Source: Chitinophagaceae bacterium
GTDB taxonomy: Bacteria > Bacteroidota > Bacteroidia > Chitinophagales > Chitinophagaceae
Assembly: GCA_947447265.1 (NCBI GenBank)
Contig: CANFKC010000011.1
Location: 53,138 to 117,137, forward strand
Direction of reading: 5' to 3'
DNA: 64,000 bases
The notes under the pieces are model-generated. The model ran no database searches and was not told the DNA's origin. It saw only the letters and a list, made by a program, of their open reading frames with translations. Of the stretch, positions 26,845-36,346 are shown in pieces (position 1 is the first letter of the stretch; every line of letters starts with the position of its first letter). A program made the translations under genes and the position numbers.

Positions 26845-28134
26845 CTACATCGTTACAAACAGTGCCACAACCGCTACCGTCATCAGGATAAGGGTAAGAA
26901 AGCCCAGGATATTAGATAATGGTGCGTTGGTGAAATTGCCCATGATCTTCTTGTTGTTACAAATGTGCAAAATAATTGCAATTAGCACAGGGGCCGTAAC
27001 GCCATAAGCTATAGCGGTGAAAATAAGCGCCTTTATTGGGTTGATATCCAGCAGATTAATGCCGAAACCGATGATTATGGAAACCGCTAAAATCATATAG
27101 AAGCCCTTTGCTTCGTTCCATTTTTTATTCAGCCCTTCTTCCCAGCCGAATGTTTCAGCCAGCATATAGGAGATGGAACCTGCAAGTACGGGGATAGCCA
27201 GGAAGCCGGTGCCAATGATGCCGATGGCAAAAAGCAGGAATGCAGCATTACCTGCCAGTGGCTTTAACGCTGATGCCGCTTCGGTAACGCTGGTAATGTT
27301 CCTAACACCGGCCTTAAAGAGTACTGAACCGGTGGTGAGTATTATAAAGAACATAACCACGTTTGAAAAAAACATCCCGATATTCACGTCGAATTTCATG
27401 TCGGTAATATCCTGCTTGTTGACTATCACTGCTTTTTTTCTTTTGAGGGGTGAAGTATTGAGGTGGGATTTTTCTTCTTTATCTTCTTTTTCCATTGATG
27501 CCTGCCAGAAGAATAGGTAGGGCGAAATGGTGGTACCCAATATGGCTACTAAAACCGAAATATATTCTTTGCTCCAAGTAATGTGAGGTATAAAAGTAGC
27601 TTTTAGTATTTCAAGGCCGTTTTGTTTTATAAGAAAGGGCACAATGGCATAAACCATTAAGACCAGGCAAAGCCATTTAAGGATATCAGCTATTTTGCGG
27701 TAAGGGAAAAATACAAGGCAGATGATTAATAACACTACAAACACGGCAGAGAAGACAATGCTAGGTACAGCAGGTAGCAACATATTGCCTACCGCACCCA
27801 TGCCTGCTATATCGGAGCCGATATTCAGTGCTATTGCAGGGAACGAGAATAATAGCATTACATACAAAATCCACCTGGGGTAGTGTGTTTTCAGGGTTGT
27901 GGTGAGGCCGCTGCTGGTTACCATACCAATTCTCGCACACATGCCCTGAATAGCAGCCATTAAAGGAAAGGTGATCAAGGCTGTCCACAGTGTGGCTAAG
28001 CCAAACGAAGCCCCAGCCTGGGAATAGGTCGCGATTCCGGATGGGTCGTCGTCGCTGGCACCGGTAACGAATCCCGGGCCTAATGAAGCCCAGAAATTCT
28101 TCTTTTTTACAGGTTCTTTCTCTATCGCCGACAT
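26845..28134 (-). CDS. Divergent Nramp-family transporter lacking canonical metal ligands
   Basis: This 429-residue, eleven-helix protein is of the Nramp (MntH) superfamily. The first helix has GASDDDPSGIATY where canonical Nramps have DPGN. The sixth helix has LGTTISPYLFFWQAS where canonical ones have MPH. The Asp is kept but Asn, Met and His are replaced, so the usual Mn/Fe site is altered. This resembles Nramp-related groups with other substrates, such as Mg2+ or unknown cargo (inference). A charged insertion (EKEDKEEKSHLNTSPLKRKK) lies in the loop after helix 6. It converges on gldB with a 39-bp gap. Confidence 0.8.
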   Translation of the reverse strand: MSAIEKEPVKKKNFWASLGPGFVTGASDDDPSGIATYSQAGASFGLATLWTALITFPLMAAIQGMCARIGMVTSSGLTTTLKTHYPRWILYVMLLFSFPAIALNIGSDIAGMGAVGNMLLPAVPSIVFSAVFVVLLIICLVFFPYRKIADILKWLCLVLMVYAIVPFLIKQNGLEILKATFIPHITWSKEYISVLVAILGTTISPYLFFWQASMEKEDKEEKSHLNTSPLKRKKAVIVNKQDITDMKFDVNIGMFFSNVVMFFIILTTGSVLFKAGVRNITSVTEAASALKPLAGNAAFLLFAIGIIGTGFLAIPVLAGSISYMLAETFGWEEGLNKKWNEAKGFYMILAVSIIIGFGINLLDINPIKALIFTAIAYGVTAPVLIAIILHICNNKKIMGNFTNAPLSNILGFLTLILMTVAVVALFVTM

Positions 28135-28207
28135 CTGATTTAGTTATCTTGATTTCTTAACGCAGCACCCCGCCTATGTAGTCAGTAAGGCCAGGTTCGT
28201 TGTCTGT

Positions 28208-28429
28208 TTATGCAGACAAGCTGTCCATTGCAGAATCTTTACTCCATTGCATTGCTTTTTGCAATTTTGTCAAGATGCCTGAAGTATTGAATGCAAGATT
28301 TTCAGGTAATTTTATTCTGAATAAAGATAGAAAATTTTCTAGCCCCGTTAAGGTAAAACCATAAGACCCTAAATAGACAATTATAAGTCCCGCTACCATT
28401 AGTACAATTTTTCTCATAGCCCTTCGCAT
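28208..28429 (-). CDS. Small membrane protein, unknown
   Basis: A possible 73-residue protein from the ATG ending at 28429 (a second ATG ends at 28417). It has one membrane segment near the N-terminus (KIVLMVAGLIIVYLGSYGF) and a soluble, mildly amphipathic C-terminal half. I recognise no family. It lies 73 bp downstream of the Nramp start on the same strand, so it could be a leader gene of that transcript. Coding status is uncertain because of its length. Confidence 0.4.
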   Translation of the reverse strand: MRRAMRKIVLMVAGLIIVYLGSYGFTLTGLENFLSLFRIKLPENLAFNTSGILTKLQKAMQWSKDSAMDSLSA

Positions 28430-28740
28430 TAGTTGTGAATCATTACAACACAAAGGTGGCGCTGTTTTGGAGCTTAGTTCTTACACGATTGCTTCATTAA
28501 ATTATATTACTTTCACTTTGGTCTAAAAGTCCCTTTCCAGAAAGCGTTGGTGCGCGAAACATTTCAATTTTTTGCTTGGAAATCTACGACTAATACAACC
28601 CTCGGGGTAGCAAAAATGAAGCGTTAGTTTCAAGTGTAAATGGCTGACTTATGAATGACGGCACATTTACCGATTAATAACGCCATGTGCGTTAGGTAAA
28701 TACCGAAAAAAATCCCGTTATTTACTGCAAAAATAAATAC

Positions 28741-30516
28741 ATGAAGAAACTTGTCCTGCTTTTGGCGGCTGCTGCATGTTTTGTTGCCTGCAAAAATAAT
28801 AAGGGTGGCAAAGCATCAGGTCCCGGTAAGGAAAATAACCTGTCTAAAATACTTGATGAGTACTGGCAGGAGCGCCTGCAATTGTTCCCGACCGATGCTA
28901 CTGCCAATGGTGATAATCGGTATAACGATAAGCTAACGATTACTATTGCTGAAAGTTTCAGGGACAGCCTGGACAGGTTCTATAAAAAATACCTGGGGAA
29001 GCTGGATGGAGTGGATACAGCCCACTTGACTAAGACGGACATGATGAGCTACCGCCTGTTCGCTTACGAGATGAACATGAATATTGAGGGCCTTCATTTC
29101 CCTACACATCTGGCACCTATTACTCAGTTCTGGTCTTTTACGCTGGAGCTACCGCAATTGGGTTCAGGGTCGGGCAACCAGCCATTTAAGACCGTTAAAG
29201 ACTATGATGATTGGCTGAAACGTCTGGCTGTTTTTCCGGCATGGGCCGATACTGCCATCTACAATATGCGCAAAGGCATTGCTACTGGCTGGATTCTGCC
29301 GAAAACACTGGTAGTAAAAGTGCTGCCACAGTTGAATGCTGTTGTGGTTAAAAACGATACCGCCAGTATATTTTATGGTCCTATCAAAGCAATGCCCAAA
29401 GACTTTTCAGCGGCAGATAAAGACCGGCTGACGGCAGCTTATAAAAAAGCAATACAGGACATTGTAAATCCGTCTTACTCCAAATTGGCCAACTTCTTTG
29501 AAAAGGAGTACCTGCCAAAAGCAAGAGCCACCAGCGGCCTTGCAGCAATACCGCTCGGCAATGAATATTACCTGTATTGCATCCGTTACTGGACTACCAC
29601 TAACCTTACACCCGACAGCATTTACGAAGTGGGCCTGGCTGAGGTTGCGCGGATAGAAGGGGAGATGAATAAGGTAAAGGAAGCTACCGGTTTTAAGGGC
29701 GAATTGGTAGACTTTTTCAAGTACATGGAAAAAGACCCGAAATTCTGCCCGTTCACGAGTGAAAAGCAAGTGCTGGATAGCTTCTGGGCCATCAAGAAAA
29801 AAGAAGACCCGCAGCTGAAAAGCATGTTCAACAACACGCCTAAGACACAGTTTACTATCAGGCAGACTGAGGCTTTCCGCGCAGCATCTGCAAGTGCAGA
29901 GTATAACCAGGGCTCTGAAGATGGCGTAAGGCCGGGTATTTTCTATGTACCGATACTTGATGCAAAAAAGTTCAATGCTACTGGTATGGCAACACTGTTT
30001 TTGCATGAGGCTATTCCGGGTCACCATTACCAGATATCGCTGCAACAGGAAAATAAGGGCCTGCCTGCGTTCCGCCGCTTTTTATGGTATGGTGCCTATG
30101 GCGAGGGCTGGGCGCATTATTGCGAAACATTGGGTAAGGGTTTAGGTCTTTACGACGATCCTTATCAGTACATGGGCCACCTCGGCGATGCTATGCACAG
30201 GGCTATCCGTTTGGTGGTGGATATTGGTATACATTACAAGGGCCTTAGCCGTGAAGAGTCCATCAGGTATATGATGCAACATGAGCTGATATCGGAACAT
30301 GACGCGACCGCTGAAATAGAGCGGTACATGGCCATACCCGGCCAGGCACTCTCTTACAAAATTGGCCAGATGGCTATTTCGGGCGAACGTAAATATTATG
30401 AAGCACAACAGGGTGCCAAATTCAACCTGGCGTCTTTTCACGATGAGGTATTGAAAGATGGTTGTGTGCCATTGAATATTTTACACGAAAAACTCGCTGA
30501 CTGGTCTAAGAAATAA
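28741..30516 (+). CDS. DUF885-family lipoprotein (putative metallopeptidase)
   Basis: This 591-residue exported lipoprotein has a lipobox CFVAC with acceptor C17. The DUF885 body includes the zinc-binding-like HEAIPGHHYQ near residue 421, followed by RFLWYGAYGEGWAHYCETLG, where Glu could be a third ligand, and HELISEHDATAEIERYMAIPGQALSYKIGQ at the C-terminus. The family is related to M32-like and other gluzincin-type metallopeptidases; substrates are mostly unknown. It probably acts in the periplasm or at the outer membrane on peptides. It stands alone with a good terminator. Confidence 0.88.
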   Translation: MKKLVLLLAAAACFVACKNNKGGKASGPGKENNLSKILDEYWQERLQLFPTDATANGDNRYNDKLTITIAESFRDSLDRFYKKYLGKLDGVDTAHLTKTDMMSYRLFAYEMNMNIEGLHFPTHLAPITQFWSFTLELPQLGSGSGNQPFKTVKDYDDWLKRLAVFPAWADTAIYNMRKGIATGWILPKTLVVKVLPQLNAVVVKNDTASIFYGPIKAMPKDFSAADKDRLTAAYKKAIQDIVNPSYSKLANFFEKEYLPKARATSGLAAIPLGNEYYLYCIRYWTTTNLTPDSIYEVGLAEVARIEGEMNKVKEATGFKGELVDFFKYMEKDPKFCPFTSEKQVLDSFWAIKKKEDPQLKSMFNNTPKTQFTIRQTEAFRAASASAEYNQGSEDGVRPGIFYVPILDAKKFNATGMATLFLHEAIPGHHYQISLQQENKGLPAFRRFLWYGAYGEGWAHYCETLGKGLGLYDDPYQYMGHLGDAMHRAIRLVVDIGIHYKGLSREESIRYMMQHELISEHDATAEIERYMAIPGQALSYKIGQMAISGERKYYEAQQGAKFNLASFHDEVLKDGCVPLNILHEKLADWSKK

Positions 30517-30537
30517 TTGGAAAATATTTTAGTTGAA

Positions 30538-30568
30538 ATGGGCTGCCGGAATGGTGGCCCATTTTTTT
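30538..30568 (+). terminator. Terminator of the DUF885 gene
   Basis: ATGGGC..CC and GG..GCCCAT arms (30538-30562) form a stem with a short GGAAT loop, followed by seven T residues. It sits 21 bp after the stop codon. Confidence 0.85.
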
Positions 30569-30680
30569 ATGCGATTCAGGTGGCGAGCGTGAGGGAGAAA
30601 TTAACATCTGCCGTAAAAGTCATCAACGTATCAGACAACCGGCGCGGCTATCTATTTTGGTAAAAAGTTGGTAACTTTAA

Positions 30681-31931
30681 ATGGTGATACACAATCATGC
30701 TGTGAAAAAATATATCGTCCTTATTTGTGTCCTCTTCCTGCCGTTGACAGTGAAGTCACAGATAAATTTGGTATTGAATCCAGAGTTTGAATCATTTTCG
30801 GCATGTCCAGACAATATTGATGAGGTTACTTATTGCAAGTATTGGAATACGCTAGATAGTTCGTGGCGTGCACCCGATTGGGCGCACGAGCTTCCTGGCG
30901 TACCGCAATATTGTCACGTATGCGCTCCCATGGGGGCAGTTTCAATACCAATAGGAGGAATGCATTACGATCATTTTCCAAGATCAAAAAATGGCATGAT
31001 GGAGGTTCAGATGTTTTACAACGGTGCGTCAACTTTCCCACAGGCGAGGGACTACTTACAAGGCCATCTGACTCAAAATCTGATTGTTGGTCACATATAT
31101 CAGGTTTCATTTTATGTAATTTCAGAACAAATAAACGGATATGCTGTGAACAAGATTGGCGCTTTCTTAGATAATGGGGCTATCGATACAACGCACAATC
31201 CCGGATTTGTTCAAACTCATTGTATCCCTCAAATAATAGATACAACAATTATTAATGATACCCTAAATTGGCATAAAATTGAGGACACCTTTGCCGCAGA
31301 CGGCACAGAGAAACTAATAACTATTGGGCAGTTTTCAGATGTTTCGCGTACAAACTACATTACGCTTTCAAGTCTTGGGCTTGCTTGGTATCTCGTTGAC
31401 GACGTAAGCGTAATTGATTGCGATAACATACCTTTTGCAGGTAATGACACATTTATCCATCCCGGCGATAGTGCATTTATAGGGCCGCATGAAAACCTGT
31501 TGCCCTATACATGGTACAAGTTGGGTAGCGGTGTGCCAATTGACAGTGGCGGCGGCGGTTGGGTGCACCCAACGGTAACGACGACCTACGTACTTAAACA
31601 AATACTTTGTGGCACTGTAAGGTACGACACCGTCATTGTAAATGTATGGCCGGTTTTAGTAGGCAATCAACAGTGGTCGGTAGGCAGTCTCCGGGTTTAT
31701 CCGAATCCGGCAACAATCGAAATAACCATAGAAAATGCTCCAAACTGCGAAGTTGCGTTTTACGATGTAACCGGTAGGGAAGTTTTAAAGAGCGGCCCCG
31801 CCTTCGCCAAGGCTACGACGGGTGAAAGGATAGCTATTGATATCTCTAAGCTTGAAAAGGGGATTTACTTTGTGGCAGTTGTTGATAGCGTTACAGGTGC
31901 AAAGGTTGTTCGGAAGGTTATTAAAGAGTAA
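30681..31931 (+). CDS. Secreted T9SS cargo protein with in-frame palindromic insertion
   Basis: This 416-residue protein has a signal peptide ending near KSQ (residue 26). The passenger begins INLVLNPEFESFSACP, the start of a carbohydrate-binding-like jelly-roll seen in T9SS cargo. A short Ig-like segment follows (about 250-325; DTFIHPGDSAFIGPHENLLPYTWY). The sorting domain comes last (LRVYPNPATIEITIEN, DVTGREVLKS, ISKLEKGIYFVAV). Between the second and third blocks is an extra SGPAFAKATTGER, encoded by a palindromic DNA element (31797-31822). Expected to be exported by T9SS. Confidence 0.85.
   Translation: MVIHNHAVKKYIVLICVLFLPLTVKSQINLVLNPEFESFSACPDNIDEVTYCKYWNTLDSSWRAPDWAHELPGVPQYCHVCAPMGAVSIPIGGMHYDHFPRSKNGMMEVQMFYNGASTFPQARDYLQGHLTQNLIVGHIYQVSFYVISEQINGYAVNKIGAFLDNGAIDTTHNPGFVQTHCIPQIIDTTIINDTLNWHKIEDTFAADGTEKLITIGQFSDVSRTNYITLSSLGLAWYLVDDVSVIDCDNIPFAGNDTFIHPGDSAFIGPHENLLPYTWYKLGSGVPIDSGGGGWVHPTVTTTYVLKQILCGTVRYDTVIVNVWPVLVGNQQWSVGSLRVYPNPATIEITIENAPNCEVAFYDVTGREVLKSGPAFAKATTGERIAIDISKLEKGIYFVAVVDSVTGAKVVRKVIKE
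31797..31822. repeat. Palindromic element within the coding region
   Basis: CCCGCCTTCGCC and GGCTACGACGGG flank AA and are imperfect reverse complements (9 of 12 positions). It is far more GC-rich than its surroundings and adds about 10 in-frame residues between conserved sorting-domain blocks. Confidence 0.65.
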
Positions 31932-32250
31932 GCATGCTAACCATAAAAATCACTCTAAAATCAAAGTTCAGACAATTGTTTCCCCAAAACCAATACGTCC
32001 CGATAGCTGTAGGTGGGAAACACAAACAGCGGGGGAATAATGAAATTGCAGGGGGGATTTTTTAAAAGAATTGCCGCTTCAATTTGCTATTCGCTTGGAT
32101 TCCCTTAATTTTATCGCGGGTATATTTTTCATAAAGTACAAATAAGGCTTCTGCTATTCCTAGCTAGAGCCTTATTTTGTTTGTATGAATATCTATCGTT
32201 TAAGAAAACTACGCGTGCACAGCATTTATGCATATCCTCTAACTTTTGTG

Positions 32251-32874
32251 CTAACACTGCTCATATTTCCAATTACGCCCCTTGCCTTCGGTGAGCCATT
32301 GTATGGTGGTGGCTATGCGTTTGTCGCGCGTAATATCAGTTTTGGCTTCGGTTATCCATTGTATGTACTCTTTCCGATGCGAATAGCTAAATGCTTCAAA
32401 GGCAGCTTTTGCCGCAGGATGCTTTTGTAATTCGGCCGCAAGAGCTTCCGGGGTCTTTAGCTCTTTTTTTTCTTTGTCGGAAGCCTTTGCCCTGGCAGGA
32501 AGTTTTACTCCGTCTTCATTCAGTTTCATTGCCGCCTTAATGTACTTTTTCAGTATCGCATCCTTGGGTAAGTCTTTAAGACTGGTGATCTTCCCGAGGT
32601 GGCCCATGCCGGCGCGCTCTGTAAGCGTGAGCACGCCATCTCCGTTTTCCATTAATGCTGCTTTCCAGAAACTGAATGAACAATGCTCCTTAAACCCCGC
32701 CATACTGCACAATAATGCGCCCTTATACATAAAATTCGGGAAGCTCCATTTCCATGTTTCTTCAACTTCCGGGCACGTACTGTGCACCAATACTCTCAGG
32801 TGGCTGAGTATTTCCTGGGCAAAAGGAGCTGCTTTTGCCAGGTAGGCGTCTACTCGTGGGTCGGTTGTAGCCAT
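32251..32874 (-). CDS. YdeI/OmpD-associated (DUF1801-type) family protein
   Basis: This 207-residue soluble protein has an N-terminal DUF1801-like domain (VDAYLAKAAPFAQEILSHLRVLVHSTCPEVEETWKWSFPNFMYKGALLCSMAGFKEHCSF, written here only as residues of about 8-67 with VEETWKWSFPNF as key block). The C-terminal helical YdeI-type domain of about 60 residues has AAKAAFEAFSYSHRKEYIQWI and TEAKTDITRDKRI, followed by a Trp-containing tail. The fold is small and of unknown biochemical role; YdeI is linked to stress and polymyxin tolerance in Salmonella. It is a single gene with no visible operon. Confidence 0.8.
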   Translation of the reverse strand: MATTDPRVDAYLAKAAPFAQEILSHLRVLVHSTCPEVEETWKWSFPNFMYKGALLCSMAGFKEHCSFSFWKAALMENGDGVLTLTERAGMGHLGKITSLKDLPKDAILKKYIKAAMKLNEDGVKLPARAKASDKEKKELKTPEALAAELQKHPAAKAAFEAFSYSHRKEYIQWITEAKTDITRDKRIATTIQWLTEGKGRNWKYEQC

Positions 32875-33054
32875 TGCTTCAATTATAAATTGTAAATGAT
32901 AAATTATAAATGGGGTGACGTTGTACGGGTTTCGCGGAACGACTAATGTTGCTTTTAAGGGTAAAAAACAATATGCAAAATAGTAATTATGCGGAAAACT
33001 ACCAACTGTGCATTATAAACGCTAATCCCGAAATATTTCGGGGGGACAACCGAA

Positions 33055-34041
33055 TCACCCTCCGATGGTAGCCATCGACTCATGTATACCTCCGGCAATT
33101 CTTTGTTGCTCGGCTTCGTGACCGTCTTTGGCGCGGTTGCTGATTGCATAAAGCAATGCAGTTTGCAATTCGGCGTCAGTAGCTCCACTGCGCATAATGT
33201 CCCTTATGTTAGCAACGCCACCGTCGTAAAGGCAGGTTTTTAATGCACCTTGAGGTGTTATTCTTATTCGGTTACAGCTTCCGCAAAAAGAACGGGTATA
33301 TGCTGCTATAATGCCAACGTCGCCCTTGTGTCCGGGAATTTTATAATTATAAGAAGTAGAATAAGCAGGGTCTGCAATTTTATGAATATCAGTATATTGG
33401 CTCTTAATTTCGTCCAGAATTTTTATGTGGTCCCAATGTAAAACAGGGTAGTGGCTGTCGCCGCCGTTAAAAGGCATTTCTTCAATAAAGCGGACACTTA
33501 CCGGCAATTCTTTTGTGAGCGCTACCAACGGCAGAATATCTTGTATATTCTTGCCTTCCATAACCACGGCGTTTATTTTCACCTGTATATCATGTGCTAA
33601 AAGCGTGTGCATGGTATCCATAACTTTATCCAGCTCATCGCGATGGGTGATTGCAAAAAAACGGTTACGGTCCAGAGTATCCAGGCTAAGATTTACAGAG
33701 CGAATGCCTAACTTCTTTAACTCCGGCACTAGCGGGGCCGTAAGTACACCGTTGGTTGTGATGGTAAGTTCCTTCAGGCCTTTAATTTGAGAAAGCTCCG
33801 TTAGGAAGGGCATAATATCTTTCCTTACAAAGGGTTCGCCACCGGTAATGCGTATCTTTTCAATACCCATTCCAATAAGTACCCAGCACAAACGCAACAT
33901 TTCTTCATAGGTGAGCAAGGCTTCACGGCTCAGCCAGTTCAGGCCTTCTTCGGGCATGCAGTAAAAGCAGCGCAAATTGCATCTGTCAGTTACAGCCAGC
34001 CTTAAGTAATTGATGTTTCTTCCGTGATTGTCTTTCAGCAC
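33055..34041 (-). CDS. moaA: GTP 3',8-cyclase MoaA
   Basis: MoaA is the radical-SAM enzyme that starts molybdenum cofactor synthesis by converting GTP to 3',8-cyclo-GTP, the MoaC substrate. The 328-residue protein has the N-terminal cluster motif C-x3-C-x2-C (DRCNLRCFYCM; about residues 20-28) and SAM-binding GGEP. The C-terminal 4Fe-4S ligands lie in RSFCGSCNRIRITPQGALKTCLYDG. It ends with the obligatory Gly-Gly (ATIGG). The start is GTG at 34041; an in-frame stop lies just upstream and no other start precedes the radical-SAM motif. No other moa gene is in the window. Confidence 0.95.
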   Translation of the reverse strand: MLKDNHGRNINYLRLAVTDRCNLRCFYCMPEEGLNWLSREALLTYEEMLRLCWVLIGMGIEKIRITGGEPFVRKDIMPFLTELSQIKGLKELTITTNGVLTAPLVPELKKLGIRSVNLSLDTLDRNRFFAITHRDELDKVMDTMHTLLAHDIQVKINAVVMEGKNIQDILPLVALTKELPVSVRFIEEMPFNGGDSHYPVLHWDHIKILDEIKSQYTDIHKIADPAYSTSYNYKIPGHKGDVGIIAAYTRSFCGSCNRIRITPQGALKTCLYDGGVANIRDIMRSGATDAELQTALLYAISNRAKDGHEAEQQRIAGGIHESMATIGG

Positions 34042-34181
34042 TGTTCAGTAATAATTAAGTAAAGGTAAGCGAAATTGGCAAGGTGGAACCATGTGCCAGC
34101 CAGTGTAAGTTAAAACCATGCCTTTTTCGAACTATTTATCAGTTTCAGAACTATTTCCTGAGATTTGAAAATCTTTATGTG

Positions 34182-34189
34182 TAACTTTG
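34182..34189 (+). promoter_or_regulatory. -7 box for kup
   Basis: TAACTTTG matches the -7 consensus and ends 30 bp before the TTG start of kup. A TTTG at 34164-34167 is too close (14 bp) for a standard -33 box. Confidence 0.4.
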
Positions 34190-34219
34190 CGCCGCTTATA
34201 AGAAAATTAAGCCCGCCAA

Positions 34220-36184
34220 TTGACACAGAGTTTAAATAAGGCAACGTTAGCAGGTCTCATTATCGCATTGGGAATCATTTACGGTGATATTGGTACTTCC
34301 CCACTTTACGTTATGAATGCCATTTGTAATGGCAAGGAAATAAGTGAGCTTTTAATTGTAGGAGCCCTCTCCTGTATTATTTGGACCCTTACTTTACAAA
34401 CAACCGTTAAGTATGTAATGCTTACCCTCAAAGCCGATAACAAGGGTGAGGGAGGTATTTTTTCTTTATTCGCCCTGGTAAGGAGGCATGGTAAATGGAC
34501 CGTGTTCCCGGCAATGGTGGGCGGCGCAGCGTTGTTGGCAGATGGGATGATTACCCCGCCAATTTCGGTAACCGCGGCAATAGAAGGCTTAAGAAACCTG
34601 CCCAGTTTGCAACATATGGGTGATATGTCGATTGTATATATCGTTATTGCTATTCTTTCCGTGCTCTTCTTTTTTCAGCAATTTGGTACTTCTACTATAG
34701 GTAAGGCCTTCGGTAACATTATGTTCGTTTGGTTCGTAATGCTGGCCGCACTGGGATTATTCAAGCTATATAATGTAAACGACTGGCGCATTTTCAGGGC
34801 ATTAAACCCTTATTACGCCATCAAAATTCTTACGGTTTATCCAAAAGGGTTCTGGATATTAGGTGCAGTTTTCCTCTGTACTACCGGGGCCGAGGCGCTC
34901 TATTCTGATCTTGGCCATTGCGGTCGTGCTAATATCAGGGTATCCTGGGCGTTTGTTAAAGTATGCCTTATCCTCAATTACCTGGGCCAGGGCGCTTACC
35001 TGTTGACTATTAAAAACACGGTATGGGATTCTGCCCATCGCAATCCGTTCTATGAAGTTATGCCTCATTGGTTCGTTATACCGGGCATTATTATAGCTAC
35101 GGTGGCCGCCATTATTGCCAGCCAGGCCCTCATATCGGGTTCATTTACCCTGATTAGTGAGGCGATAAAACTTAATCTGTGGCCTAAAATGAAGATCAAT
35201 TATCCTACAGTTGAAAGGGGACAATTGTTCATTCCGGGTATTAATATGTTGCTTTTTGCGGGTTGTACTGCCATTACTTTGTACTTCCAGAAGTCATCAA
35301 GTATGGAGGCAGCATACGGTTTATCCATCACTATATGCATGATCATGACCTCGCTGCTTTTCTCCTACTACATGTTTGTGAAAAGGGTGCCAATCATCTG
35401 GATTGTGGGTTACCTTGCAGTATACCTCACCATTGAGTTCTCGTTCCTTTGGGCTAACCTTGTGGAAAAATTTGTTGAAGGTGGCGTTGTAACCATTATT
35501 GTTGCGGGCGGTATATTTATGTCGATGCTGATTTGGTTCAAAGCCAGAAAGATCAAAAACCGTTACGTAGAGTTTGTGCGCCTGGAAAACTATATACCTA
35601 TTATACAGGAGTTGAGCAACGACCCAGGTATACCTAAGTATGCAACGCACCTCGTATATCTTACCAGTGCTAATAACCCTAAAGAAATTGAGCATAAGGT
35701 AATCTATTCCATACTTTACCGTAAACCAAAGCGCGCTGACCTGTATTGGTTCGTTCACGTTGATGTATTAGATGACCCTTATACTATGGAATATGTGGTG
35801 CAAACAATTGTGCCTAACGAAATTATCAGGGTGGAATTCAGGCTTGGTTTCAGGGTGGAGCACAGGATACAATATATGTTCCGCAGGGTAGTGGAAGATA
35901 TGGTGCATAACAAAGAAGTAAATGTGGTGAGCCGTTATGATTCCCTGAATAAGAACAATGTAATGGGTGATTTCCGCTTTATTGTAATGGAAAAATTCCT
36001 TTCGAGGGATAATTCATTGCCATTATGGGAGCGCCTGATGATGCGTGGTTATTTCATACTCAAAAAATTCAGCCTTTCTGAGGAGCGTGGTTTTGGCCTC
36101 GATCCATCGGATGTGACCCTCGAGAAATACCCGCTCATCGTATCAGCAATACCTGATTACCCGCTGAAAAGGTTAGAGGAGTAA
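34220..36184 (+). CDS. kup: Kup-family potassium uptake protein, TTG start
   Basis: This 654-residue K+/H+ symporter of the Kup/HAK/KT family has about twelve helices in the first 450 residues and a cytosolic C-terminal domain of about 200 residues. The family start (ATLAGLIIALGIIYGDIGTSPLYV) is intact, followed by DNKGEGGIFSLFALVR and the pore-helix segment GAVFLCTTGAEALYSDLGH. The start must be TTG at 34220: an in-frame TAA lies at 34208, and the next ATG would remove helix 1. Regulation may include a K+-related signal but nothing is visible. A strong terminator follows. Confidence 0.93.
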   Translation: MTQSLNKATLAGLIIALGIIYGDIGTSPLYVMNAICNGKEISELLIVGALSCIIWTLTLQTTVKYVMLTLKADNKGEGGIFSLFALVRRHGKWTVFPAMVGGAALLADGMITPPISVTAAIEGLRNLPSLQHMGDMSIVYIVIAILSVLFFFQQFGTSTIGKAFGNIMFVWFVMLAALGLFKLYNVNDWRIFRALNPYYAIKILTVYPKGFWILGAVFLCTTGAEALYSDLGHCGRANIRVSWAFVKVCLILNYLGQGAYLLTIKNTVWDSAHRNPFYEVMPHWFVIPGIIIATVAAIIASQALISGSFTLISEAIKLNLWPKMKINYPTVERGQLFIPGINMLLFAGCTAITLYFQKSSSMEAAYGLSITICMIMTSLLFSYYMFVKRVPIIWIVGYLAVYLTIEFSFLWANLVEKFVEGGVVTIIVAGGIFMSMLIWFKARKIKNRYVEFVRLENYIPIIQELSNDPGIPKYATHLVYLTSANNPKEIEHKVIYSILYRKPKRADLYWFVHVDVLDDPYTMEYVVQTIVPNEIIRVEFRLGFRVEHRIQYMFRRVVEDMVHNKEVNVVSRYDSLNKNNVMGDFRFIVMEKFLSRDNSLPLWERLMMRGYFILKKFSLSEERGFGLDPSDVTLEKYPLIVSAIPDYPLKRLEE

Positions 36185-36217
36185 TATATTGAACTTGTAA
36201 TATTTTTAGAGGTTTTG

Positions 36218-36242
36218 AAGCACGCAATTTGCGTGCTTTTTC
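36218..36242 (+). terminator. Terminator of kup
   Basis: AAGCACGC (36218-36225) and GCGTGCTT (36231-36238) form a perfect 8-bp stem with a 5-nt loop, followed by a T-run. Confidence 0.88.
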
Positions 36243-36324
36243 GTTACATAGCCAGATAGGCTATTGTTGATAAATTGGTGCATTATTTCCTGAAATTTAC
36301 CATTACACATATGCTGTAACCCCC

Positions 36325-36332
36325 TAACTTTG
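36325..36332 (+). promoter_or_regulatory. -7 box for uvrA
   Basis: TAACTTTG ends 14 bp before the uvrA ATG at 36347. The implied leader is short. Confidence 0.45.
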
Positions 36333-36346
36333 TTTACAGCGATTTT

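Noticed and set aside
32185..32430. Plus-strand 81-codon frame
   Set aside because: Largely antisense to the better-supported YdeI-like gene and low in recognisable protein features.
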